A stretch of DNA of 64,000 nt from Ascarosepion bandense (lineage: Eukaryota > Mollusca > Cephalopoda > Sepiida > Sepiidae). A model generated the notes under the pieces. The model did no database searches. It was not told the origin of the DNA and saw only the letters and a list, made by a program, of their open reading frames with translations. The translations under genes and the position numbers were made by a program. Shown here in pieces: positions 22,171-31,941 of the stretch; position 1 is the first letter of the stretch, and each line of letters opens with the position of its first letter. The stretch covers positions 15,028,501 through 15,092,500 of the forward strand of contig JBBBDQ010000191.1 in NCBI GenBank assembly GCA_037127315.1. The letters are read 5' to 3'.

Positions 22171-22454
22171 AAGTTGTGGGACAGTGGACAACGACTCGTA
22201 ACGAGAAATCGGGGAGCCGATTTCGAGTTGAATTCCCTGTACTACTTAGGCGCAAATGCCCTTGAGAAAGGTATTAATCCGTCTCTTTCCTCCAGTTATT
22301 GGTTAAATAACAGGACATGTTGGATTCTGTAGCCTTGGCTGGCAACCAGTCTACCGTAGAAACTATCTACTGTGGGATAATCTTCTGCCCAGTTAGTCAT
22401 GTCTCTTTCGAAACATGATCACTCAAGCGTGTATCACGTATTGCACTAACTGTG
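22171..22454 (+). mobile_element. SINE-T copy
   Basis: Head truncated or altered (GTTGTGGGACAGTGGACAACG), then the B-box area and full body to ATCACGTATTGCAC. The tail hairpin is CATGTCTCTTTCGAAACATG. Confidence 0.85.
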
Positions 22455-23085
22455 AAAGTCTTAAGTTAACCACACCAATCAAATTTATCAAATCTTTCAC
22501 TTTTCCCGCTTAAAGTTCGTTCTCTTCAATCCTGTGCATGTGTGCGTTTTTCCTCGGAATTTTGTACATTATAAAATTACGAAATGAAGAATTTTTACTC
22601 TAAGTTTATTAAGAATTCTAAAGAAGAAATAATAATCAAAGAAAAAGAGGTTTAATTTTTGATGGGGTTAGACAGTGGGGGGGAAACGTTAAAGAAAGCA
22701 AAGCATTACCGAAAAGTAGGGAGCATTGCACCGAACAGGATAGAAAGTCAAATCAAAATGAATAAGTTGATTGAGAATAATAATAATTTTTTTTAAAAAA
22801 TAGCAACAAAGAGAAGATCATAAAATGTTACTAAACAATGCGAAAGATGAACACGGAGTGAGAATAAGGAAGCAAAAGAAAGAAAAAAAAAACGTTTTAA
22901 ATCAGAAAGGAAAAAAAGTAGAGGATGAATAAAATAGGAAGAGTTAAATCGAGGAAGGGAAGAAATCGAGAAAGCCCCCCCCTCATCTCTTCCACTGCCA
23001 GAAAACAAAACGCTCCGAAATTTGTACCCCGTAAAAACAGCAATAAAACCGAGGTGCAGACAGACGCAAATGATTGTCAAGATGA
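22455..23085. other. Purine-rich unassigned stretch
   Basis: Strong A/G bias on the plus strand between about 22620 and 23040. No gene supported. It lies directly before the candidate promoter island. Confidence 0.45.
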
Positions 23086-23230
23086 ATGCCGGAAGTGATC
23101 AATCAACCAATTAGAATTTGAGCAATCACGTGACACCCGCGTCTCGTAGGAAAGGACCTGAAATTTGATTCCTTCGCCATTTTGGCCTATCGCTGTTAGA
23201 CGGCTGGGGTGGAAAAAGAAATGATACGAT
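23086..23230. promoter_or_regulatory. Candidate promoter island: E-box and YY1-type motif
   Basis: Non-repetitive, GC-richer. It contains ATCACGTGACA (E-box core CACGTG, 23128-23133), an inverted CCAAT-like CCAATTAG near 23107 and CGCCATTTTGG (23175-23185), a YY1 consensus. This combination is common at housekeeping start sites in animals. No exon is seen on either side, so this is inference only. Confidence 0.3.
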
Positions 23231-24164
23231 TCTCCTGTAAAATTTTTCATTTATTCGTCAAAAGGTAAAACAAAGCAGACGATAATCATTTTAAATTTAA
23301 AGCTTCTTTTTAATATTTATTTTTAGTGATTTTTTTTTTTCATTATTTAAAAAAAAAAAAAAAAAAAAGAATTTCCTAGTTATTTTATTCCGATATCAAA
23401 TTGTTGAAATATGACACCGTCGAAAATATGTCCGTGGGTGGAGAAGAGTTGCCGGGAAGGTTGTCGTTAGAAAAAAAGGGTTGATTTGTAAAAAGCGGGA
23501 AGATAAAAGCGGCACAGACAAAAGAGCAAAGGAAAGAGAAAAGGTAGGCAGAAAAAATAATCAAGATCCTCAGCGAAATAGCTTCATGGGTGATGAATTT
23601 AACTGGAGATATTAGATCAATGGTTCAGTTGCCGATGACACATATCACTTATCACCGTATTAAACAGCAAATACGATTCTGGATACATTTAATATTAGAG
23701 TATTATGAAGTTGTAAGGCAGAAAGGGCAGGTGGAGGCAGTGAGCTAATTACATGAGCTTGTGTGAATGGATAGCAGAATGGGGAGTTCTCATATATTAT
23801 TTTAAAAAATGCATCCAAAAATAAATTCAAGAACGGGAAATATTTATCTTTGAAAGATATTCTTCGCTATCAAACCATTTTAAAACAGAATTATATGCTT
23901 TGTTATTCGGACCATGTGTGTGAAGTTTTTAAACGGCGCATTTTCGCCGAATGTGTTAGGTTGGCCTCTTCAGGTTAGAATACTTGGTTGTTTTGTTTTT
24001 ATAGCATATCAACCTCGGCGGGTCATTTAATACCAACTAAATTTTTATTTATTTATTGTTCGCAATACCTTTTCCTTTCAAAAATTTATTGCTGTTTTTA
24101 TATAAGTTTTGTGTCTAGTAATACTTTTCTTTTCGAGTATCAAGATTCATTGGGATTCGTTTTT
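23231..24164. other. Unassigned stretch downstream of the island
   Basis: Poly-A near 23349-23368. No supported coding. The 24000-24035 region resembles 19140-19170. Confidence 0.4.
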
Positions 24165-24348
24165 AAGGACAGGGTCTTCCAAGTCCTACCCTGTTATTTA
24201 ACCCATAACTGGAGAGAAGGGACGGATTAATACCTTTCCCAAGGATACCAGTGCTTAAGTGAATGCAGAGTATTCAACTGGAATTCGAACTCGGCTCACC
24301 GATTTCACTTTCCAAGCTGATATCCACTGCAACACAACGCACATCCGT
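24165..24348 (-). mobile_element. tRNA head and body of SINE-5ST (copy b)
   Basis: Minus strand: GGATGTGCGTTGTGTTGCAG, then GAGTTCGAATTCCAGTTGAA and body to TGGGTTAAATAACAGGGTAG. It follows the 5S module directly on the same strand. Confidence 0.85.
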
Positions 24349-24459
24349 CACCTGGTATTCCCAAGCGGTCACCCATCTAAGTACTGACCAGGCTCAACGT
24401 TGCTTAACTTCGGTGATCGAGCGAGAACCGGTGTATTCAACGTGATATGGCCGTAAGCC
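24349..24459 (-). ncRNA. 5S rRNA-derived module, best-preserved copy (b)
   Basis: The reverse complement spans nearly the whole of a 5S rRNA (about 111 of the usual 120 nt). It starts GCTTACGGCCATATCACGTT, has CGATCACCGAAGTTAAGCAA (box A region) and GATGGGTGACCGCTTGG (box C region), and ends GGGAATACCAGGTG. The 3' end runs into GACGGATGTGCGTTGTG, the SINE-T head. It lacks an obvious T-run terminator of its own and sits in the SINE context of three other copies, so I call it the 5' module of a chimeric SINE rather than a working rRNA gene. Confidence 0.88.
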
Positions 24460-24565
24460 AGATTAGAATGAGAGACAAAACTGTCTGTAAGAAAAATGCG
24501 TTGGGATTTTTTAGATTAAGAGAGGACAATAAATTACTTTATCAGATCCGACGAGCAGAGTGTTA

Positions 24566-24712
24566 TACTGATTTTCTAAGCGCCACTTAAATTTGGCCCA
24601 AGGCCGAAAGTGTGGAACACCCAGTGAGGATCTCATTCACGACTCAGTTTTAACAGTTTCTAGCGAGACAAGCTTGCTAACAATGAAACCACGTCGGGGT
24701 GAACGTGAATTA
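24566..24712 (-). mobile_element. SINE-E copy
   Basis: Minus strand: GTTAGCAAGCTTGTCTCGCT, then a B-box region reading GAATGAGATCCTCACTGGGT, then CACTTTCGGCCTTGGGCC. Same order as 9284-9412. Confidence 0.7.
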
Positions 24713-24892
24713 ATAAATATACATATGAGAGTGCACATATGTCTAGCATTATTATTCAGGTGTTAATAAAACAGTGCTCAATGTAATAGAAACAGAGCTA
24801 TTATCTATATATATATATATATGTGTATGTGTGTGTATATATTTTCCTACGTCGATCGTGCCATCAACGTAGGACACCATATATATTTATTA

Positions 24893-25306
24893 AGGTCCTT
24901 ACGTATTATCGGGAGGACCTTTGTGGCCCGCTTATAACACTAAGGAACTGGAAAAATCAGGCTTTCATCACCTCAACGTCAACCACAAGTACAACTTTGT
25001 GGATTCGAACACCGGGGCTCATACGCAGACAGTGGAACGCCTATGGGGATCGACAAAGTGGCGAAACAAGAAGCACTGTGGCACTGCACGTCACCATTTG
25101 GAGTCGTATTTGGCCGAATTCATGTGGCGGAAGCATGTTGCCTGTACTGATGTCTTTGAGTTACTTTTGGAAGCAATTGCGACGTTCTGGCCTCCGGAAT
25201 TACAAATGTAATGTTATTTTATTGTTTTAACCGTTTCAATAAATAATTTACTTTAATTTTTGAGTCGTTTTTTTAAAGGTCCTCCCGATAATACGTAAGT
25301 ACCTTT
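24893..25306 (+). mobile_element. Merlin-type DNA transposon derivative
   Basis: A 414-bp element with 31-bp terminal inverted repeats that differ at one position (left 24893-24923; the right arm reaches about 25306). Each arm is itself partly self-complementary: AAGGTCCT pairs with AGGACCTT. The interior keeps only the 3' part of a transposase gene, so it is an internal-deletion derivative. The flanks are AT-rich, and an 8-9-bp duplication (TATTTATT versus TATTAATA) is at best approximate. Confidence 0.82.
24921..25211 (+). pseudogene. Merlin/ISXO2-like (IS1016 group) transposase, C-terminal fragment
   Basis: The open frame encodes VNHKYNFVDSNTGAHTQTVE, then RLWGSTKWRNKKH, GTARHHLESYLAEFMWRKH and ATFWPPEL, the conserved C-terminal part of ISXO2-like transposases of Merlin elements. 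The E of TVERLWG fits the third catalytic acidic residue. Only about 96 residues remain and the N-terminal catalytic aspartates are absent, so the product cannot cut DNA. The undamaged frame suggests a fairly recent copy. Both ends are bounded by the terminal repeats. Confidence 0.85.
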
Positions 25307-25317
25307 ATTAATATATA

Positions 25318-25408
25318 TTGTCTTCATAAAGTCACTCCAAGGACAAAAACGGTCGGCTAAGAAGTTTTCCTCTTTTGTTTATATTCATTTAGATACACTC
25401 TATCTGAA

Positions 25409-25410
<2 letters not shown>
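25318..25410 (+). repeat. Dispersed repeat family K fragment
   Basis: CGGTCGGCTAAGAAGTTTTC and the following ATACACTCTATCTGAAAATA parallel 32235-32320, each time directly before a microsatellite. Confidence 0.5.
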
Positions 25411-25447
<37 letters not shown>

Positions 25448-25450
25448 CTG

Positions 25451-25498
<48 letters not shown>
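25409..25498. repeat. (AT)n(GA)n and (AT)n microsatellites
   Basis: AT, GA and again AT arrays, together about 90 bp. Confidence 0.95.
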
Positions 25499-25499
<1 letters not shown>

Positions 25500-26214
25500 T
25501 GTCACGCTCATCGAGAGAGAATAGCGAAGCAGTTTCTGCTCAGTCCATTCTCTTTCCTACCAGTTAATAAAAATTCCTACCACGTGTTTGCTCTTTAACA
25601 GTACTTTATTATTTTATATTTTTGCAATAATTATGTCATCGAATAATGAAGACTGTTACGACCGAGGGTATAATGTACTGTTTATAATATATAATAAATA
25701 TACTTTCACTCAAATATGAGGTAAAATATTATTAATAATAATAATAATAATAATATTAATAATAAATAATAATGTTAAACAAAAATTCAAATATATATGT
25801 TAGAGCCATTGGTGTCTTTTGGATTTTAAATCAGTTCATTTCAAGTATATCTCTTTTTCTATTAGCTCGTATGTTACATTGTGTTACTATTGCTTTTGCA
25901 ATGACCGCTTATATTCTGTATGGTCTTGGTCTGAAGTTAATTGTCGAGAATTATGAGATTAATGCACTTCTTAATGACCAGACTGGTATTTATTAAGTCG
26001 AAATTGTGGTTAAATATATTACAGTGCACTATCAGTGCTTTTAATGTGGTATGTAGCATATCTCTGCGATGTTCATGTAGTCTATAATTGGGATTTCTGA
26101 ATGTTTTGCTGATGTACACCATTGGGTATTTTGTGTAATCTTGTCTGTATATTCCTGGCTCCACTCTGTTGTTGTTGCTGTGTCGTTTGATGCTAAATAT
26201 ATCTCTTATTTTTT
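25499..26214. other. Unassigned AT-rich stretch
   Basis: Contains a short (AAT)n run near 25728-25772. No gene supported. Confidence 0.45.
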
Positions 26215-26605
26215 ATAATCGTTTCAATCCAAACAAGGCAGAAATGCCACTGGTGCGCAGTGAGAGGACAGTGGGAGAATTACAAAAGTTACAGGGGATA
26301 TCGATAAAAAGATGGGAGATTGATGGGAATCAAGTAGATAAAAGATGGTAATTGACGTTGCATTTAAACTTTTGGAGATTGTAGCTATCAAAGAAGCGCG
26401 CAAATAGAAGTGAGTTCCCTAAACGGGAAGTGCGAGAAAAGAAACTGTAGGAGTAGGAGAGGCTGTTACATTTAACTAGTTCAACGATGAAACTGTGGGA
26501 CCTTAAAGCCAGTCTAGTAACACGAGGTCAAAGTACGAGAGGGAAAAAAGCTCCTCAGCGGTTGCCATGAAAATACTTATTGAAAAGACAGGGAAGCAAC
26601 GTTAT
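26215..26605 (-). mobile_element. LINE-C 3' end
   Basis: Minus strand. Tail with plus-strand AATCCAAACAAGGCAGAAAT, then 3' UTR, then the C-terminal coding region in plus-strand complement (GAGTTCCCTAAACGGGAAGT). The far edge reads GTTGCTTCCCTGTC, near the 5' edge of other LINE-C fragments. Confidence 0.7.
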
Positions 26606-27190
26606 TATTTTAGATGGTGATGATGAATTTTAGGCTAAGTTTTGAGAAGTTACCTTCAATGGTGGTTGTTATGGAGTGGGTAGATAGGATTATGTGCCTA
26701 CTTTTGTTATAGTTGTTGGGACTATTATAATTTGTAGATATTTTAATACTTCTGCTGTGGCTTTTGTATGTTTTGTATTTGGCATTTGTGGAGGTAATAA
26801 TTCGGGTATTGGAGGTGTTTGAAAGTGTTTTCAATGTATTTCTTTTCCTCCGTAATTGTCTACCGATTATTACTCCAGATTTAATTTCATTGTTGTGATG
26901 GAAGTAAAAATGTATTGGATAGTGATTTGTACACTTTCTAGACTTTAAGTTGTATATACTTAGGCGTGCGTATTAACATGATACTGAGAAATAGTAAAGT
27001 GTAGCTTACCACTCTGTTTTCATTGGCAAGCTGCAATTGCATACGGAAACAAGAGAGAATAACCAAGTGCGTAGATAATTCACTCTCCGAAACTACTCAA
27101 CGTGCCCCCAGACACTGACAACAAATTGGTTGCTGTATTCATATGCTATTCATTGTTAACTTGACTGACAGAGGCTAGCGAGAATTTAAT
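26606..27190. other. Unassigned sequence
   Basis: No gene or recognised repeat. Confidence 0.45.
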
Positions 27191-27201
27191 ATATATATAT
27201 A

Positions 27202-27490
27202 TAAGAAAAATTAAGGCAGACACGTTATTTCATGGTGAATCGGAAGTATGGGCCTATTTCAGGCGAATTCGTGTAAAATCCTTTGTTAAATAAAGACGGA
27301 AGCTAATGATAGTTCGCCTGAAATAGGCCTATACTTCCGATTTACCATGAAATAACGTGCCTGCCTTAATTTTTCTTATATTTGCTCTATATGTATTTAT
27401 ATACATATATATTTAGAGCTCTCTTACAGAGTTATCCTACCACTGTATGTACAGGATACTCCTTTGGATTCTTCTATACTCACACTGCAT
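27202..27490. mobile_element. Snapback element G, copy 1
   Basis: Arms 27202-27267 and 27313-27379 are reverse complements at 63 of 66 positions, separated by 45 nt. A conserved 3' part (GCTCTATATGTATTTATATA, AGAGTTATCCTACCACTGTA, CTTTGGATTCTTCTATA) also follows the related hairpin at 51441-51552. No coding. Confidence 0.75.
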
Positions 27491-27504
27491 GCTGATATAT
27501 ATTG

Positions 27505-27725
27505 TTTAATTACTTAGTTTTTGGTCATAATAAAATTATACCAGTACACAGTTGTATTAAAAAGTGTTCAATAAAATTATATTGCAGAACTTTTGAATAT
27601 TCTTCATTTGTAATCGAGTTGTTACGCGACCTACGTTTCTACCGTGTGGTGTCTTCAGGCGAATTGCAATCGCCTGAAGAAACCACATGGTTTAAAAGGT
27701 ATTGTTTTTAATGTTCGGTTATATT
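27505..27725 (+). repeat. Dispersed repeat family H, copy 1
   Basis: TTAGTTTTTGGTCATAAT, CAGTACACAGTTGTATTAAA and AAGTGTTCAATA recur in reverse orientation at 62625-62840. It contains a hairpin (27642-27663 with 27671-27692) around CAGGCGAATTGCAATCGCCTG. Confidence 0.6.
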
Positions 27726-27918
27726 GAGAATGTTAATTTAGTCAGATTTTGATGAAAAAAAATCTCTATAATTCTGCAGAGGTGACCATATAACGGTGGT
27801 AGCGTATGCAAATTGTGCTCGAAGAAAAATTAGCTATTATGTTTTTCCCAGAAAGAAAAAAAAATGACTAAATGAAAGATCAGAAATTATGTACAAATAT
27901 AATCATTTTTTTTTTTTT

Positions 27919-28110
27919 TAATCATATCACCCCGAGCAAGGCGGTAACGCCACTGATGTGCAGGGGGGCTACGTAAGAGTAAAAAGATTGGAAAAGAGAA
28001 AGCCGGAAACCGCATCCTAAACAGGAAACAAGGGATGAGCCTCTTCACCTGTTCAATGGACGTGGGTGGAGTGTGAACCGGGCGATAGTTTAGTCTATCT
28101 ACTCCAATTG
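27919..28110 (-). mobile_element. SINE-S, full-length-looking copy
   Basis: Minus strand, 190 bp. Starts near TTGGAGTAGATAGACTAAAC, passes CGCCCGGTTCACACTCCACC and AGAGGCTCATCCCTTGTTTC, and ends in the LINE-C-like tail CTTGCTCGGGGTGATATGAT plus an A-run. Confidence 0.85.
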
Positions 28111-28244
28111 AAAAAAAAATACAAGAATTATACAATCATGGATGAAGGTTTTCTAAGATCTTTAAATAACTCCTCCCTAATTTTGAAACTTTTTCGGTTG
28201 TTTGAAAATTCCAGTTGCGTGTTCGTAAAAAAAAAAAATCTCTG

Positions 28245-28345
28245 TTCGAGCGTTTGAAAAACGGTAAAATCAGTTATTGTAAAACTCGCCTGAAAATACC
28301 GAAAGGTTGAAACCTAGGTTGCGGAAATAAACTTATTTCCAAATG

Positions 28346-28350
<5 letters not shown>
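28245..28350 (-). repeat. Dispersed repeat family H, copy 2 (one end)
   Basis: TTTGAAAAACGGTAAAATCA, CGCCTGAAAATACCGAAAGG and AACCTAGGTTGCGGAAATA parallel 62640-62730. Confidence 0.55.
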
Positions 28351-28354
<4 letters not shown>

Positions 28355-28376
<22 letters not shown>

Positions 28377-29012
28377 TATGCTCTCTACTAAGTTGTTAAT
28401 AATATATAATATGCATGTATAGAAGTATACTCTCTACTAATATATTTTTTGTCGCACAGACGTCCGAGTGGCAATTTGCAAGTAGGATTTTTTATTTTAA
28501 TTCAAAGGTAGTTGCACATTTTTGTTGTTTGTTTTTTTATTGTTTTCTGTTTTCATTATTTTTTTTTTTAAATCCTTGTCTTCCCCCGTGTTATAAGTTT
28601 TCGGTTTTTCGCTGGTGATTCTTCTATTATAAATTGTTATCCTGTCTTAATAGGCATTGAAAGGAAATGTTGGGCAAATGTTTTGTCTTTTTTTTTTTTG
28701 TAATTGTAAAGTGTAAACAAATGTTTTTCTTTTAAAATTTTACCTAGTGACTGTCTTGTATTTTGTTTTTTCTATTTTGCGCTTATTTATGTCTTGCGAT
28801 TTCAACTAAGTTTTGTGTCTAGCACAAGAGCTTAGATTTAGTAGAAATAAAATTTTTATATATGTAAATAAATATCCAGAATATAATATATAGAAATATA
28901 TTAAAATATGCTCTCTACTACGATGTAATATATTATATAAATATCTACAAGTATCCTCTCTACTAATTTGTTCTATAAATGCGCTCTACTAAGTAGTTGA
29001 TAATATAAAAAC
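28355..29012. repeat. AT-rich block with recurring CTCTCTACTAA motif
   Basis: The motif CTCTCTACTA(A/C) occurs near 28381, 28429, 28911 and 28954, with a variant CGCTCTACTAAGTAGTTGAT near 28981. AT-rich spacers and an unassigned T-rich middle (28450-28860) separate them. No gene. Confidence 0.5.
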
Positions 29013-29039
29013 ACTTAGAAATTTTTTTTCTTTTTTATA

Positions 29040-29500
29040 ATCGTGTCACCCCAAGCAAGGCATTTTACTGCCACTGTTGAGCAAAGGGTTACATAGGATG
29101 AAAGTTATGAGAAAGTGACAGGTTATAGGGAGTGTCAGGAAGGGGATAACAGAAGGACGAGAATACTGATGAGTGAAGTGGACGAAGAAAGGAGCATGAG
29201 AGAGAGGGGGCAGGTTAGTGAGATAGATGACTATTGACTTTACATTTAAATTCTTGGAGATTGTAGCTGTCGGGGAAGCAAGTAAACGGAAGAGAATTCC
29301 ACAGGCGGAAAGTGCGAGTAAAGAAGCTGTAGAGTAGAATTTGTGTTTACAATTTATTGGTTTCACATTAAAAGAGTGGGGCGTAGTTGCTAATCTTGTG
29401 GCTTGAATAAATTCATATATAAAGAGTACCAGTAAGCTAAGTTCATTTAAGTAGAAACTGTAAAAGTATTGGTAGAAGAGACACAGGGAAGCCACATTGC
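29040..29500 (-). mobile_element. LINE-C C-terminus and 3' tail, decayed
   Basis: Minus strand. A long open frame encodes NVASLCLFYQYF (family LFYKYF), then TRLATTPHSFNVKP and a damaged form of the RLWNSLP motif. The tail is the plus-strand CACCCCAAGCAAGGCATTTT near 29047. 5' truncated at about the GTGGCTTCCC position. Confidence 0.75.
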
Positions 29501-30110
29501 GCGTATTATTCATATTCATTTTTATGTGAATAAATTTTTTTCTTAATTTCAGCCAGTACAAGGACCAAGAGCCACTCTAGGTAGTGGTTTACTGAATGAG
29601 GTTTATGATATGAACGCAAGAGGAGGAGGTAAGGTGTGAAGATTAAGAGGATACAGTAGATAGATAACAACGATGAACTTGATGTTGTGATTGTATTGTT
29701 TAGTGTAAAATGTACAAGTAAGTCTATTCTACAAAAAATCTCGCGGATAAGAATACATGTCTGACCAAAATAAGAGAGTGAGTCAATATAATAAGAGAGT
29801 GAGTCAACCCTGTGGATGTAGAGGGGCGGGATTTTGTAAAGGTCTGAACTAGTGGCACTAAAGAATGGGGCTCATCTGGAGTTATGAGAAGTAGAGATAA
29901 ACCTGCATCATTGGAAAATAAATGTTCTTCCCTATGGACGCGCAAAAGATTTTGAACTCTATGAAGGTTGGAAAGTGAGGATTAGGCAGCTCCAACCCAG
30001 ATATGACAGCAATCCTCCTTTTTTTTGTTGTCTCATTTGACACTTGTAACGATAAAACATGGCAGCAGAAGCCAAGTACTTTCTGGTGCGATAGAATGAG
30101 AATAATAATT
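29501..30110. other. Unassigned sequence
   Basis: No recognisable gene. The open frames overlap SINE-S antisense or unassigned DNA. Confidence 0.4.
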
Positions 30111-30112
30111 CC

Positions 30113-30300
30113 GGCCCATATCACCCCAAGCAAGGCGGTAATGCCACTGATGTGCAGGGGGCTACATAAGAGTGAGAAGATTAGAAAAGAGAAAACCGGA
30201 AACCACATCCTAAACAGGAAACAAGAGATGAGTCTCTTCACCTGTTCAATAGATGTGGGTGGAGTGTGAACCGGGCGATAGTTTAGTCTATCTACTCCAA
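30113..30300 (-). mobile_element. SINE-S copy, first of a tandem pair
   Basis: Minus strand. Complete order from tail (plus-strand CCATATCACCCCAAGCAAGG) to ATAGTTTAGTCTATCTACTC. Followed by a second unit. Confidence 0.85.
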
Positions 30301-30310
30301 TTGAAAAAAA

Positions 30311-30446
30311 AAACGAAGTGAGAAGATTAGAAAAGAGAAAACCGGAAACCACATCCTAAACAGGAAACAAGGGATGAGCCTCTTCACCTGTTCAATAGAT
30401 GTGGGTAGAGTGTGAACCGGGCGATAGTTTAGTCTATCTACTCCAT
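30311..30446 (-). mobile_element. SINE-S copy, second unit without the LINE tail
   Basis: Minus strand. Repeats the SINE-S-specific part (AAACAGGAAACAAGGGATGA and so on) but lacks the terminal 55-60 bp shared with LINE-C. Joined to the first unit through an A-run, giving a dimer. Confidence 0.82.
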
Positions 30447-31615
30447 TTTGGATTTCATCTGATTTGTAAAGATAAAGCATGGTAGAAGGAATCTGATACT
30501 TTGTAGAGCCGTATAAAGAATCGATCATTTTTCCAGGATCTTTAGCGATGGATCATATATATATATATATATATATATAAGTTTAACTTGAATCGCAGTA
30601 ATGAATATTAAGAACAATACGGGAAAATAGGATAAAAACAGAATGCCTGTTGTCTTGATTTAAACCCAAACCATATGTTTAAAGAACAAAGAAAATATTT
30701 TCAAAATTCATTTCGTGGATAACTGTTGAATTGCTACCTGGGACACGATATTGCTCGAAGATAACAGAGCCGGTAAAGAATGACGCTAACCCAGAGGCGA
30801 TTAACGAGAGAGGTTACATGTACTGCCGCGCTGGACTAATTAGATGGAAACAAATATTTACTGTCATTAATAAATCAAAGTGAAGCCAAAATGGCAACGT
30901 TTAGAAGTGTTATATTCGCTCTTCACGATCTCATTTAAAATGAGGGAAAAAAGTTGAGATTTTTTTTTCTTTCCTTTATTTATCTTGGTTCGATGAGATA
31001 TCAGCAAATATTGACGTTCCTCGCCTAATTTTATGGTTTCTAACACTTGATTTTGTTGTATATTTGATTTCATTTATTTTGTGTGCCTTTGAGAGATTTT
31101 GTTTGGATTATTAACTCACTTCTTCTGTTAGCATGGTCATCAGTTTGTTGAGAAACTAATAGAGTTTATGAAGTCGATCTCCTTAGGATATAAGTTCGAA
31201 GAAGGCTTCGTCTCGGCAAGGAAGTGCTTTTCTTGCTTTTAGATTTTTTTATTTTTTTTTTTTTTTTTGATAAAATGATGCAATGACGCAATGCTTCTTT
31301 TTTCTGATGATGCGAATAATTGTTTGATTACGTATTTTAGAATTTATAAAGTTTTCTTTGCTTATTTATCATTAGCGAGATTGACTTTGTCATAAAGTTT
31401 ATTGGTTGGTTGATCATTAAGTTAGATTACACTTAGAAATTAATAATTTACTTCCGTTCACACGTCTCCGCCATGATCCAATATGCCATGAATAACTTTG
31501 ATGCTAGCAATCATTTCTCTCTCTCTCATTGTCTAAAGATTATTGCTTGATTGATGTTTTTTTCCGGTTTATCAACCTTTTGTAAGTTATTTAAAACCAG
31601 AAAATATTTTTAGAT
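30447..31615. other. Unassigned AT-rich stretch
   Basis: (AT)n near 30555-30580 and poly-T at 31250-31268. No gene supported. Confidence 0.45.
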
Positions 31616-31619
31616 TGTA

Positions 31620-31798
31620 ATCGCCCGGTTCACACTCCACCCATGTCTATTGAACAGGTTAAGAGGCTCATCCCTTGTTCCCTGTTTAGGATGTGGTTTC
31701 CGGCTTTCTCTTTTCCAATCTTTTCACTATTACGTAGCCCCCTGCACATCAGTGGTGTTACCTCCTTGCTCGGGGTGATACAATTAAAAAAAGAAAAA
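31620..31798 (+). mobile_element. SINE-S copy
   Basis: Plus strand: ATCGCCCGGTTCACACTCCA through AAGAGGCTCATCCCTTGTTC to the tail TTGCTCGGGGTGATACAAT and an A-rich end. Confidence 0.85.
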
Positions 31799-31847
31799 AA
31801 AGATATTTTGAAGATAATAATGATTTACTGATACTTCTACTAGTACC

Positions 31848-31941
31848 TAACCCATAGTTAGGGAAGAAGTGGTGGATTTGTATCTTTCCCAAGATTATTT
31901 GTACCCTTATCCATTAGACTACCCGCACATCCAAGCTTCCT
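31848..31941 (-). mobile_element. tRNA head and short body of SINE-5ST (copy c)
   Basis: Minus strand: GGATGTGCGGGTAGTCTAAT, then CTTGGGAAAGATACAAATCC and CTAACTATGGGTTAGGTA. Internally deleted (B-box region missing). Preceded by the 5S module 31942-32046. Confidence 0.7.

Noticed and set aside
22793..23080. Minus-strand 95-codon hydrophobic frame
   Set aside because: It is antisense to a purine-rich block, which by itself yields Phe/Leu/Ser-rich readings. No signal peptide or domain pattern that I trust.
24349..24459. Functional 5S rRNA gene
   Set aside because: Four diverged 5S-like modules are each fused to a tRNA SINE head with a similar linker. There is no tandem rDNA array, and no T-run terminator follows this copy, so a SINE module is the better reading.
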